The translations under genes were made by a program, and so were the position numbers. The notes under the pieces are model-generated. The model ran no database searches. It was not told where the DNA came from and was given only the letters and a program-made list of their open reading frames with translations. Positions 8,501-15,509 of a stretch of 17,304 nt of DNA are shown piece after piece. How positions within the stretch are numbered: the first letter of the stretch is position 1; each line of letters begins with the position of its first letter. This stretch comes from Trichomonas tenax (lineage: Eukaryota; Parabasalia; Trichomonadida; Trichomonadidae), in the NCBI GenBank assembly GCA_023091735.1, contig JALKBU010001070.1:1-17304 (forward strand), given 5' to 3'.

Positions 8501-8894
8501 TAATTTGATTATTTGCATTAGGAAGGCTACTTGTGCTCGAATCTTGAGGTTTTATGTTTAATTTACCAATTCTACGATTTCTTATGGGATCCATTTCTTG
8601 TAGATATTCGTCTATGATAATATTTTCGACACTGGTATCTTTAATACTTGGACTCCAAATATCGTACTTGAAATTCGTTCCATTTTGTAGATCATTAAAA
8701 TCCTCTTCCTCTTTGTAATACTCGTATTCATAAATATTATTAATGTCGTCAGTTTTTCCATAAATATCATTGGATATTTTAGGTAATACTGATTGTCTTC
8801 CTCTTTCTTCGCTCTTTCTCGTAACTTTGATGTTCTGGCCAGTGCTTTTCGATCCATTTATCGCATTTGTGGATCTCCTTTCACCACCTTTCAT
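5595..8894 (-). CDS. 1099-aa protein with about 22 tandem 33-aa charged repeats
   Basis: An intact frame from ATG 8892-8894 (MKGGERRS) to TAA 5595-5597. The codon before the ATG is TTG, so 8894 is the right start. Residues 1-321 are charged, Asn/Lys-rich, with degenerate DEYYSF motifs at intervals. Residues about 322-1004 are about 22 tandem units; the later ones are 33 aa with the pattern DDEYLSIDSSTP, then D-P-x-(T/S)-GK, then Y-I-R-Q-K/R-R, then KPIL-x-HG. Each unit so alternates an acidic half bearing Y-x-S-(V/I)-D-S with a basic half. Units 1-10 are shorter and more diverged. The tail (1005-1099) is Ser/Lys-rich with SPNKSK, SPKKRK and a DDDDD run. No signal or membrane segment is visible and I do not recognise the family. 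A structural or scaffold role is only a guess from the repeat design; the conserved Y-x-S and S-P sites could be phosphorylated. Confidence 0.85.
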   Translation of the reverse strand: MKGGERRSTNAINGSKSTGQNIKVTRKSEERGRQSVLPKISNDIYGKTDDINNIYEYEYYKEEEDFNDLQNGTNFKYDIWSPSIKDTSVENIIIDEYLQEMDPIRNRRIGKLNIKPQDSSTSSLPNANNQIKTRKKSLKTKVKSFNQKTTLEQLRKNKPKLFESNDEYYSFHSDEDRVDLKNLHPIRKLKSQEYSFDSDIDKIDNNGIKQLRPKKHHNRNRNKKPVTNSDEYYSFDENIDLYEPLTHKKIRRRHTNVKRIPIKQNKPKPRRVYFVFDNKKKKVVKKVYPKDKIPNIYDEINKFNDSNTKYGENNTNILPYGDDEYYSLDNSTQINVEEGKPIRKKRHHKLHFDNSYYSASENDPIDPKTKKPKRKKRQHKLHGDNEFYSVSSDIEVDPQTNKPIRRKRSHTLHDDNDYYSVDDETKRDEITGDYIRKNRKHKLHNDENYYSSDNSGKRKRHRHKIHNDNEYYSVDSETPINKKTGKPIRQKRGHKLHDDSEFYSVDETTQKDADGHYIRKPRTHKKKTAQFDSQEYSFDSEGHPSKDNKKSRSRQNFGHNDSDYYSIDSDTPIDPKTGKYIRIRHSTNQADEYSIGSKSPMKKKRKAKLLHGDENFYSVDSSTPVDLKTGNYIGQKRSKPILSHRDDKYYSVDSEIPIDEKSGKTIHKLRSQPVLDHSDDKYLSVDSSTFVDPHTGKVIHQKRDKAILDHGDPEYLSVDSDTPKDPVSGKPIRQKRQSHILDHGDDQYLSIDSSTPIDSKTGKYIRQKRNKPILPHGDDEYLSIDQFTPFDKVNKKYIRQRREQPILEHGDGEYLSIDSSTPVDQQSGNYIRQKRDKPIISHGDDQYLSIDSSTPTDPVSGKYIRQRRDKPILEHGDDEYLSIDQFTPFDKVNKKYIRQRREQPILEHGDGEYLSIDEYTPKDPKSGKFIRKKHNKPSMDHGDELYLSVDSTTPIDPVSGKYIRQRRNVTVLDHGDDDFCSIDSDTPIDGHTGKFIRRQRTHKLSETSEVFSRQPSPNKSKYITDFSIEPDQEKLSRHNSPKKRKHKESFTIRGSNSDDDDDLFSRTMSKGTPLRDRYGFPLKQKKFHNSQPLGRNYRK
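5883..7931 (-). repeat. Intragenic tandem repeat, 99-bp period
   Basis: Coding repeat encoding residues 322-1004 of the large protein. In the downstream half the period is exactly 99 bp; upstream units vary between about 66 and 99 bp in multiples of 3, so the frame is kept. Bases 6145-6272 and 6442-6569 are identical except for one position (6258 versus 6555), an offset of 297 bp or three units, which shows a recent three-unit duplication or gene conversion. Confidence 0.85.
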
Positions 8895-9491
8895 CAAAGT
8901 TCAAACGATATTAAAACTTAAGATGTCACGTAAATATTGTTTATTGACAAGTCGAATATTTACATGTCATAATATTTTTACATGACAAATTATAATTTGC
9001 ATGACAATTATAATTCAAAAATTTTTACATGTCAAATTTCCCAAAATTTAATATGTTTATATAACAAAATTAAATTCTAGATGTTTTAACACGTAATTGA
9101 TTTATAAAAATTGGTCTTATATTTAAATAATGTTTCTCAAAAGAGCCAAAATGCGAGTTTTTCCCAAGACAAAATAAATCTTTTGGAAGTGTTGGAGGGA
9201 AGGTATTTGAGGGGGAGAACTTTTATTGGTGTAAATTTTGATTTTTTCATGATTTAACTTTTTCCAATGGAAAAGTAGCATTAAAATTAATGCATTATGG
9301 AATACAGTTGTTTGTAGCCTTTTTTGTTGCGTACCGAAAGTTGTCTTGAAAAATTAACACAAAAGCTATGGTATCTGACATGTAAATATATATTCGACAA
9401 ATAAATATTTACGTGGCATATAATTATAAATGATTATTGGAAGAGTGATATCCTATATTTGTTTAAATTTACTTTGAAAAGAAAAATTAAA
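8895..9491. other. Upstream region of the repeat gene
   Basis: No coding region. It contains the motif cluster at 8924-9034 and further copies at 9376-9386 (TGACATGTAAA) and 9408-9418 (TTTACGTGGCA). No TCA-type Inr lies within 20 nt of the ATG at 8894; the leader there reads CGTTTGAACTTTG on the minus strand. Confidence 0.4.
8924..9034 (-). promoter_or_regulatory. Cluster of TTTACATGTCA-like motifs upstream of the repeat gene
   Basis: Within 111 bp lie TGTCACGTAAA (8924), TTTACATGTCA (8959-8969), TTTACATGACA (8977-8987), TTTGCATGACA (8996-9006) and TTTACATGTCA (9024-9034). All are 30-140 bp upstream of the start at 8894. The core ACATGT is palindromic, as a dimeric or Myb-like binding site might be. 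The function is inferred from clustering only. Confidence 0.3.
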
Positions 9492-9976
9492 TGCTTGATT
9501 GGGACTGGTAGCCAAGGTGCTAGCAATCCAGTCTACAGTTCTTCCTTTCAGACTCGATCTTCGAAATAATCAGCGATTTACTCTGCAGAATGCTTCAGTG
9601 CAATTTTAGAGAAAGACCCATCACTTGCAGCAGACATTTATGGATATTATCATAGCGCCATTTATGTTCTGAAAGATGTTGTAGAGCAATGTCCACATAT
9701 TCAGTCATTGGTAAATGGCTTAATCGAAAAACTGTTCGAAAATTTAGATGATGTGAATGCAAGTGTCATTTATCGTGTTCTTTTTAACATATCGCCAAAA
9801 GGAAGAATGGTGAATGCAGAATTGGCAAGACTCACAAATAAAGTGGAACAAGAAGCATTATCTCAGGTGAAGAAGATCATCAGAACGTGAATCATGGGGC
9901 TCCAGAATCTACCATGCAAACAATTGCTCAAGCACCAGTAGAGAATCAGAATCATCCCAGCACCGGTCTAACGTGA
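9492..9976 (+). pseudogene. Frame-broken helical-repeat remnant, perhaps beta-COP/adaptin-like
   Basis: One plus-strand frame reads GTGSQGASNPVYSSSF, meets TAA at 9567-9569, then stays open for 106 codons to TGA 9888-9890. The readable part includes SLAADIYGYYHSAIYVL, VVEQCPHIQSLVNGLIEKLF and VNASVIYRVLFNIS. A second frame then takes over near the end (GEEDHQNVNHGAPEST to STGLT, TGA 9974-9976), so a frameshift near 9860-9870 is likely. The spacing of LI-EK-L-F and IYR-V-L residues resembles a HEAT segment of beta-COP as I remember it, but this is a weak, by-eye match. No start codon or Inr is seen. I am fairly sure it is former coding DNA, and unsure of the family. Confidence 0.5.
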
Positions 9977-10026
9977 GACAAACGAGGGTAAATCAATTCT
10001 TCAAACACCCCCTCACTATACTACTA

Positions 10027-10314
10027 TGAATGTATTATTTTGGAGCTCTTTGTTCTTTTGATAATTTTGCGATTTCTTGTGCCTATGATTTGATTGTTTC
10101 TTGTGCATTGCTTAGCCTTCACTTCAATTCTTTGATTTAATTTGAATTCAGTAGCAGATTTTGAAGTAACGAGCTGATCAATTTGATCCTTTTTCTTTTT
10201 GATATCTTTTAAGTCGAATTGCCAAATATGATCATCATCAGAAGCTTTCCTACTTATTTTTATGTCAATATCGATATCAGTCTTTTCTTCACTCGAAAGC
10301 TTTAAAAATTGTAT
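10027..10314 (-). pseudogene. Unrecognised open frame without ATG, possible gene relic
   Basis: A minus-strand frame is open for 96 codons between TGA 10315-10317 and TAG 10024-10026 but contains no ATG. It reads Lys/Asp/Ile-rich (SSEEKTDIDIDIKISRK, DDDHIWQFDLKDIKKKK, LNQRIEVKAKQC). Immediately upstream another frame (LKTNLTDSEKLNTIFKAFE) could be joined to it by one frameshift near 10303-10308, and extends to about 10435. This looks like decayed coding sequence; the family is unknown. Confidence 0.3.
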
Positions 10315-11667
10315 TCAATTTCTCGGAGTCTGTTAGATTGGTTTTTAACACTACTGAGATAAATATTTTAGCAATAAAGCTCAATTGATCTCTAATATTC
10401 AGCGAGAAAAAGATGATTTTTAGCAATCAATTTTGCTAAAACTAGTAGCAAAAATTTGGTGATGATATTATAAAAGAACAATAGGTATAGAGTTTTCGCT
10501 ATTTTTCTTCTAATTTTAGAATTGTACGTTTATTATTTTTTTTTTCAACCTTCGATATTAATCATTTGTGATTAAATCAGAACCAAAAACACATTGAGCA
10601 GACACTTATATTAGAACCATATACCATATTTTAAACAAAAGCAGCATTGATTAATTTTATCCTTTTTCAAAATCTTGCATGCTAGAAATCGAATCTCGGG
10701 CCTAAGGACGTTCTGGAAGTGGGAACCTTATGTCAAAAGAGTTGCAGGATTGTTGTGACTGCTTGTTGAAAAAGTCTTTTTTCTTTCAGAAAAATCTTCA
10801 TTTTGCAATTTTAATTCAGCCAATATGTTTTATTTTATATAAGCATGTATATCATGCAACATAACTTTTTTGTGGGGGGCTGGTCGGTGGAATTTTAACC
10901 TTAATTTATTTTAACGTCTGTAATAATTTAGATGGAGCTGGAGAGGTCAATACCGTGCACAGCTTGTTCTTACGTACACAATATAATTTACACAAGATAT
11001 AGAGTGTTCTTATTTGAATGAAAAGCAGAACATAGCCTGTTTTGTGAAACAAATTTTAATTTTGATCTCGAACTCGTTGTTTCACCATGAAAAATAAACC
11101 ATATGGTTCAATCAGCAAGAGAAGCACTTTAATGACGTTAACTATATAAGTTATTTTTCGAAATTTCGTATCTCAAAAATTACAGGAGCTACACGATCAT
11201 CACTCAGCAAGAATACATAGCGCACACCATGCATGCTCATTACAGATTATTAGTCAAATCGCTTTTGACACTTTTAAGAAACGATTTGAATCGCGCAAAT
11301 AAAGCTGATATGATCTTACAATATGTTCGAATTTTAGTTAACCTACTATCTCGTATGACATCTACCCCAATATTTTAGTATATAGATGTCAAAATTACTC
11401 AAATATGAATCAAAGTTCTTCAATCTGGCGGTTATTTATGGTTAAGCTATACTGTTCGTTTGTACATACTATGTAGAGTTAATCATGAGGTTTCTGTAAG
11501 ATAAACTGATTTTTTCACAATATTCTTCATTCGTGTGTATTAGTGATGTAATATAAAACTAATATATTTTGGTTCTACTAGTAAAAGTGTTTATAATATC
11601 TTAAGCTTCAAACTACACAATTAACAATATTGAGGTAATTTTGTTCATTATAGAAATTAAAAAAAGT
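10315..11667. other. Gene-poor AT-rich region with small inverted repeats
   Basis: No supported gene beyond the possible upstream part of the previous relic. Perfect 9-bp inverted repeats lie at 11044-11052/11077-11085 (GTGAAACAA arm) and 11356-11364/11383-11391 (TGACATCTA arm). Stems this short are expected a few times by chance in DNA of this composition. A 70-codon plus-strand open stretch near 10702-10865 has no recognisable content. Confidence 0.35.
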
Positions 11668-11727
11668 GTGATTCAACAGGAATCGAACCAGATCTGCGGA
11701 AGCTATACCATTAGGCTAAAGGGTTTA
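11668..11727 (-). pseudogene. tRNA-like relic with A box, B box and T7 tract
   Basis: On the minus strand TAGCCTAATGG (about 11709-11719) matches a Pol III A box/D arm, and GGTTCGATTCC (about 11679-11689) matches a B box/T arm perfectly. A run of seven T follows at 11665-11659, as expected of a Pol III terminator. Between the boxes only about 20 nt remain (CTTCCGCAGATCT), too few for an anticodon arm and variable loop, and the putative acceptor halves do not pair. It is so a tRNA pseudogene with the anticodon arm deleted (the TTCCGC string faintly recalls tRNA-Gly) or a tRNA-derived Pol III unit. Confidence 0.45.
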
Positions 11728-12021
11728 AGGTTCTGTTTTTGGATTTTTGGTATTTAATAATTAAAGGAAATTCGGGACTCAAATATCCTCGACTTTGTTG
11801 AATCACCCACATAGCAAATGTATAATATCCATTATTTATTTTGCAAAAATATTCAATATTAACCCTATAATCATGTCGTTTTCCATGAAAACAGGCCTTC
11901 GGCGACAATGGTGACTAGACACCCTTTAGTTGGGGATAAAAACTTGTAACGGAAAGTGTCATTTTAAATGAGTGCATGATCCTTAAATTGTAATGCTTCA
12001 TACAGCGTCCTTCTCACTCAG
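11728..12021. other. Intergenic, nothing recognised
   Basis: A 65-codon minus-strand open frame (11711-11908) overlaps the tRNA-like relic and shows no family features. I see no other structure. Confidence 0.35.
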
Positions 12022-12060
12022 AAGTGCATGCTACCCCCTTTTTAGCATCTTGAAGCGCTT
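12022..12060. other. Small two-part hairpin
   Basis: AAGTGC (12022-12027) pairs with GCGCTT (12055-12060) and ATGCTA (12028-12033) with TAGCAT (12043-12048), leaving a C-rich loop and a 6-nt bulge. The function is unknown; it may be chance, but it lies in the same interval as the stronger hairpins. Confidence 0.25.
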
Positions 12061-12472
12061 AAATGATACCGATTTAAAAAATTCAAACGTTTTCAGAGCC
12101 ATTTGGCTTTATTACTTACAATTAGTCATCTATGACGAATAGCTATCGTGTTTCTGCATTCAGAATACAAGCCGAAGCCCTTTTTGTCTTCGATCGAACT
12201 CAATTCAGCATGAATAGGTTTTTTATCCTTATTACTTTCAGGTAGTAAGCTGTTATGGTCAGCCGCAATGTTTCTCCCTCTATTTTACGAATACACATAT
12301 ATAAATTTTGAAATTATTAAATATTTCCAGAAATTGAGCATTTTTGGAAATACTAAATAATATTAAATTATATTTATGGAATTTTGTAGGATAAATAAGA
12401 GTGTAATATGCTGGCATCAACTAGATATCATTATGTTGTGTTCTAAGTAAAGAGTCGAAATCATATGAAATG

Positions 12473-12560
12473 TGATAGGAAACATTAGATTTATGACTCA
12501 CAGTATGTTGCTAGTCATATAACAGGATATAGTGATCCAGAAATCGGGTGTTTCCTATCA
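12473..12560. other. Nested inverted repeats (12 bp and 7 bp)
   Basis: TGATAGGAAACA (12473-12484) is the exact reverse complement of 12549-12560. Inside it TATGACT (12492-12498) pairs with AGTCATA (12513-12519). It lies 23 bp before the much stronger stem at 12584-12694, so the two may belong to one structured transcript or one mobile-element remnant. Confidence 0.35.
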
Positions 12561-12583
12561 GATTTGTCGAAATAATGCGTTTT

Positions 12584-12694
12584 GAAATAAATTTCGACCT
12601 GCAGGAGCCACGAATCGCCCTGCTTGGCACACGAACTTGCATTGTGCTCGTTCAGTAAGACAATTAACGGCTTTTGTAGGTCGGAATTTATTTC
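12584..12694 (+). ncRNA. Candidate structured RNA with a 26-bp stem
   Basis: Bases 12584-12609 pair with 12669-12694 without a bulge: 22 Watson-Crick and 4 wobble pairs. All four wobbles are G-U in a plus-strand RNA and would be A-C in a minus-strand RNA, which favours plus-strand transcription and selection on RNA pairing. The 59-nt loop is richer in G+C than its surroundings and can form GGCACA/TGTGCT. The size (111 nt) would suit a precursor hairpin, a small nuclear or nucleolar RNA, or a short palindromic element. I recognise no family signature, and no Pol III boxes or T-run are adjacent. Confidence 0.45.
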
Positions 12695-12740
12695 TTACGA
12701 TATTGTTAGGCTAAAATGACTGTCTTTCAAATTGCATGCT

Positions 12741-12764
12741 TCCTAGCTTGCTTTTGTGCTAGGA
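12741..12764. other. 7-bp perfect hairpin
   Basis: TCCTAGC (12741-12747) pairs with GCTAGGA (12758-12764) across a 10-nt T-rich loop. It lies 46 bp after the 26-bp stem. Confidence 0.25.
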
Positions 12765-13822
12765 TATAGCGTAAATCTGTAATCTATTTAGCTCAAAAGA
12801 GCAAGAATATGATCGTGAATTGGGTCAATAATTGAAGCCATCAATAGTTGTTTCCATGATTGCAATCTCAGAATAGTTGAAGCCATATACCGGAAATGAG
12901 CATGTAGTGTTCTATCAAAAGAGTCTGATGTGCTCATAGGCCCTTAGCATCAAGCCAAACTAGAAATATCCATTCCAAGATTTGTAATGAAAATGTGAAG
13001 TTTGATTTTTCATTAGATATTGGCTTAAAAGTATCATAAAAGGGTAAACAATAGTATGTTTTGGGAAAATGCAATAGTGGAATTGATAGAACTCATTGAA
13101 ATATTTCTTATGTTTACATCCACTACGCAATTTCTAAGCATACTAGGCAATTTTCCACTACCTGTATATTTTAAGCTATTAACATTATGAGTATGATATG
13201 CAGCATGAATATAGTTCAAAAATATGCTTTAAATAACAAGATATAATCACCAACGAGTATGAAAGTTATATCTGGGGAAACCACCTCCACCCTAATAACC
13301 TGAAGGCTAAAATTCATTTTTTTGCTCGTTCACTGGCTAAAAATATTCTCCGTTGCGAGATCCTTAGTAATTTCATATCATGAGTTGAAAAGTTGATCAA
13401 ATCTTGCGGAATGGTGCATCATTTCTTCCAATCCTATATGAATGAAATAAATTGCTTTTCAAAATATGGTCGACATTTTTTAGAGCGAAATCTAACAAAA
13501 ATGTATGGATTCATTTAATTTCGTTTAAAATGCTTCTTAGCTGATAGATTTATTCAAAAATGATATATGATTTGATCTTATATCATTGAATATCCATAAT
13601 GAGGTTGTAAAACAATGAGTATATATGTATTTGGAAATCTAACCATGCAAATAGAGATTAGATACATCCATCTTGTACCAAAATGTTTGCATCCTTTACG
13701 ATATACAATTTTTGAAATAGATACATCGGTACAGATAAAACAAATGAAATATGCATTTAACTATACGAGTGCCCACTTTCTGAAAAGTTTAGTTTTTTTA
13801 ATCATATAGAACATTTATTAGA
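12765..13822. other. Gene-poor region downstream of the ankyrin gene
   Basis: No supported gene. Short open frames at 13034-13219 (-), about 13240-13380 (+) and 13615-13809 (+) lack recognisable domains. A direct repeat TTGAAGCCAT occurs near 12832 and 12877. Confidence 0.35.
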
Positions 13823-13903
13823 TTATGTAGCGCCTTTCGATTTAAGATATTCCACAATTTTGAGAGACTTCATATCAATTGCAATTGATAATGGGGATTT
13901 ATA
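13823..13903 (-). pseudogene. Original C-terminal ankyrin cap with stop codon
   Basis: The minus strand reads YKSPLSIAIDMKSL, KIVEYLKSKGAT and then TAA at 13823-13825: an ankyrin helix pair followed by the short tail typical of a final repeat. It is the expected end of the ankyrin gene that starts at 16460 and is now separated from it by the minisatellite. The codons immediately upstream in this frame are stops. Confidence 0.7.
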
Positions 13904-14159
13904 TCATAATGATGATAATATGTGAATGATTGATTCTATATCATAATAATGATAATATGTGAATGATTGATTTCATATCATAATGATGATAATATGTGAA
14001 TGATTGATCCAATATCATAATGATGATAAAATATCAATGATTGATTTCATATCATAATGATGATAAAATATCAATGATTGATTTTATATCATAATGATGA
14101 TAAAATGTGAATGATTGATTTCATATCATAATGATGATAAAATACCAATGATTAATTAA

Positions 14160-14249
14160 TTTCATATTGACATCAGCTCCATGATCAATTAGATATTGAA
14201 CAATTTCAAGAGACTTCATTTCAATAGCAATTGATAACGGTGATTTATA
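14160..14249 (-). pseudogene. Ankyrin module island (30 codons)
   Basis: The minus strand reads YKSPLSIAIEMKSL, EIVQYLIDHGADVNMK, which is an ankyrin repeat short of its 3-residue hairpin. TGA directly precedes it in frame. It is identical to the island at 14506-14595, including flanking bases. Confidence 0.7.
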
Positions 14250-14505
14250 TCATAATGGCAATCAAATTAAAATGTTTAATTTCATATCATAATGATGATA
14301 AAATATCAATGATTGATTTCATATCATAATGATGATAAAATGTGAATGATTGGTTCCATATCATAATGATGATAATATGTGAATGGTTGATCCAATATCA
14401 TAATGATGATAATATGTGAATGATTGATTTTATATCATAATGATGATAAAATGTGAATGATTGATTTCATATCATAATGATGATAAAATACCAATGATTA
14501 ATTAA

Positions 14506-14595
14506 TTTCATATTGACATCAGCTCCATGATCAATTAGATATTGAACAATTTCAAGAGACTTCATTTCAATAGCAATTGATAACGGTGATTTATA
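14506..14595 (-). pseudogene. Ankyrin module island, duplicate
   Basis: Same 30-codon module as the island 346 bp to the left. The identity extends into the adjacent diverged 37-bp unit, so this is a recent block duplication. Confidence 0.7.
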
Positions 14596-14814
14596 TCATA
14601 ATGGCAATCAAATTAAAATGTTTAATTTCATATCATAATGATGATAAAATATCAATGATTGATTTCATATCATAATGATGATAATATGTGAATGATTAAT
14701 TCTATATCATAATGATGATAATATGTGAATGATTGATCCAATATCATAATGATGATAAAATGTGAATGATTGATTTTATATCATAATGATGATAAAATAC
14801 CAATGATTAATTAA

Positions 14815-14904
14815 TTTCATGTTGGTATCAGCTCCATGATCAATTAGATATTGAACAATTTCAAGAGACTTCATTTCAATAGCAATTGATAACGGTGATT
14901 TATA
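14815..14904 (-). pseudogene. Ankyrin module island, variant copy
   Basis: Same module with changes near the end (GADTNMK instead of GADVNMK), 309 bp from the previous island. It shares the adjacent diverged 37-bp unit with the two copies to its left. Confidence 0.7.
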
Positions 14905-15308
14905 TCATAATGGCAATCAAATTAAAATGTTTAATTTCATATCATATTGATGATAATATGTGAATGATTGGTTCCATATCATAATGATGATAAAATGTGA
15001 ATGATTGGTTCTATATCATAATGATGATAATATGTGAATGTTTGATTTCATATCATAATGATGATAAAATGTGAATGATTGATTTCATATCATAATGATG
15101 ATAAAATGTGAATGATTGATCCAATATCATAATGATGATAAAATGTGAATGGTTGATTCTATATCATAATGATGATAATATGTGAATGATTGGTTCCATA
15201 TCATAATGATGATAAAATTTGAATGATTGATTTCATATCATAATGATGATAAAATGTGAATGATTGATTTCATATCATAATGATGATAAAATATCAATGA
15301 TTAATTAA

Positions 15309-15398
15309 TTTCATATTGACATCAGCTCCATTCTCAACCAGATATTCCACGATTTCGAGAGACTTCATTTCGATTGCAATTGATAACGGAGATTTATA
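15309..15398 (-). pseudogene. Ankyrin module island, divergent copy
   Basis: The minus strand reads YKSPLSIAIEMKSL, EIVEYLVENGADVNMK. It differs at several synonymous and coding positions from the other three and joins the minisatellite directly, without the diverged unit, so it is probably an older repeat of the gene rather than part of the recent duplication. Confidence 0.7.
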
Positions 15399-15509
15399 TC
15401 ATTATGATGATAATATGTGAATGATTGATTTCATATCATAATGATGATAAAATGTGAATGATTGATTTCATATCATAATGATGATAATATGTGAATGTTT
15501 GATTTCATA

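Noticed and set aside
8895..8897. TTG start one codon upstream for the repeat gene
   Set aside because: Nuclear protozoan genes start at ATG; the ATG at 8892-8894 is adjacent and in frame.
10681..10705. Second T-arm-like string (minus strand GAGATTCGATTTCT)
   Set aside because: No D arm, acceptor pairing or T-run accompanies it, so a tRNA is not supported.
13034..13219. 61-codon minus-strand open frame
   Set aside because: No family pattern, start context or conserved composition; expected length by chance in AT-rich DNA.
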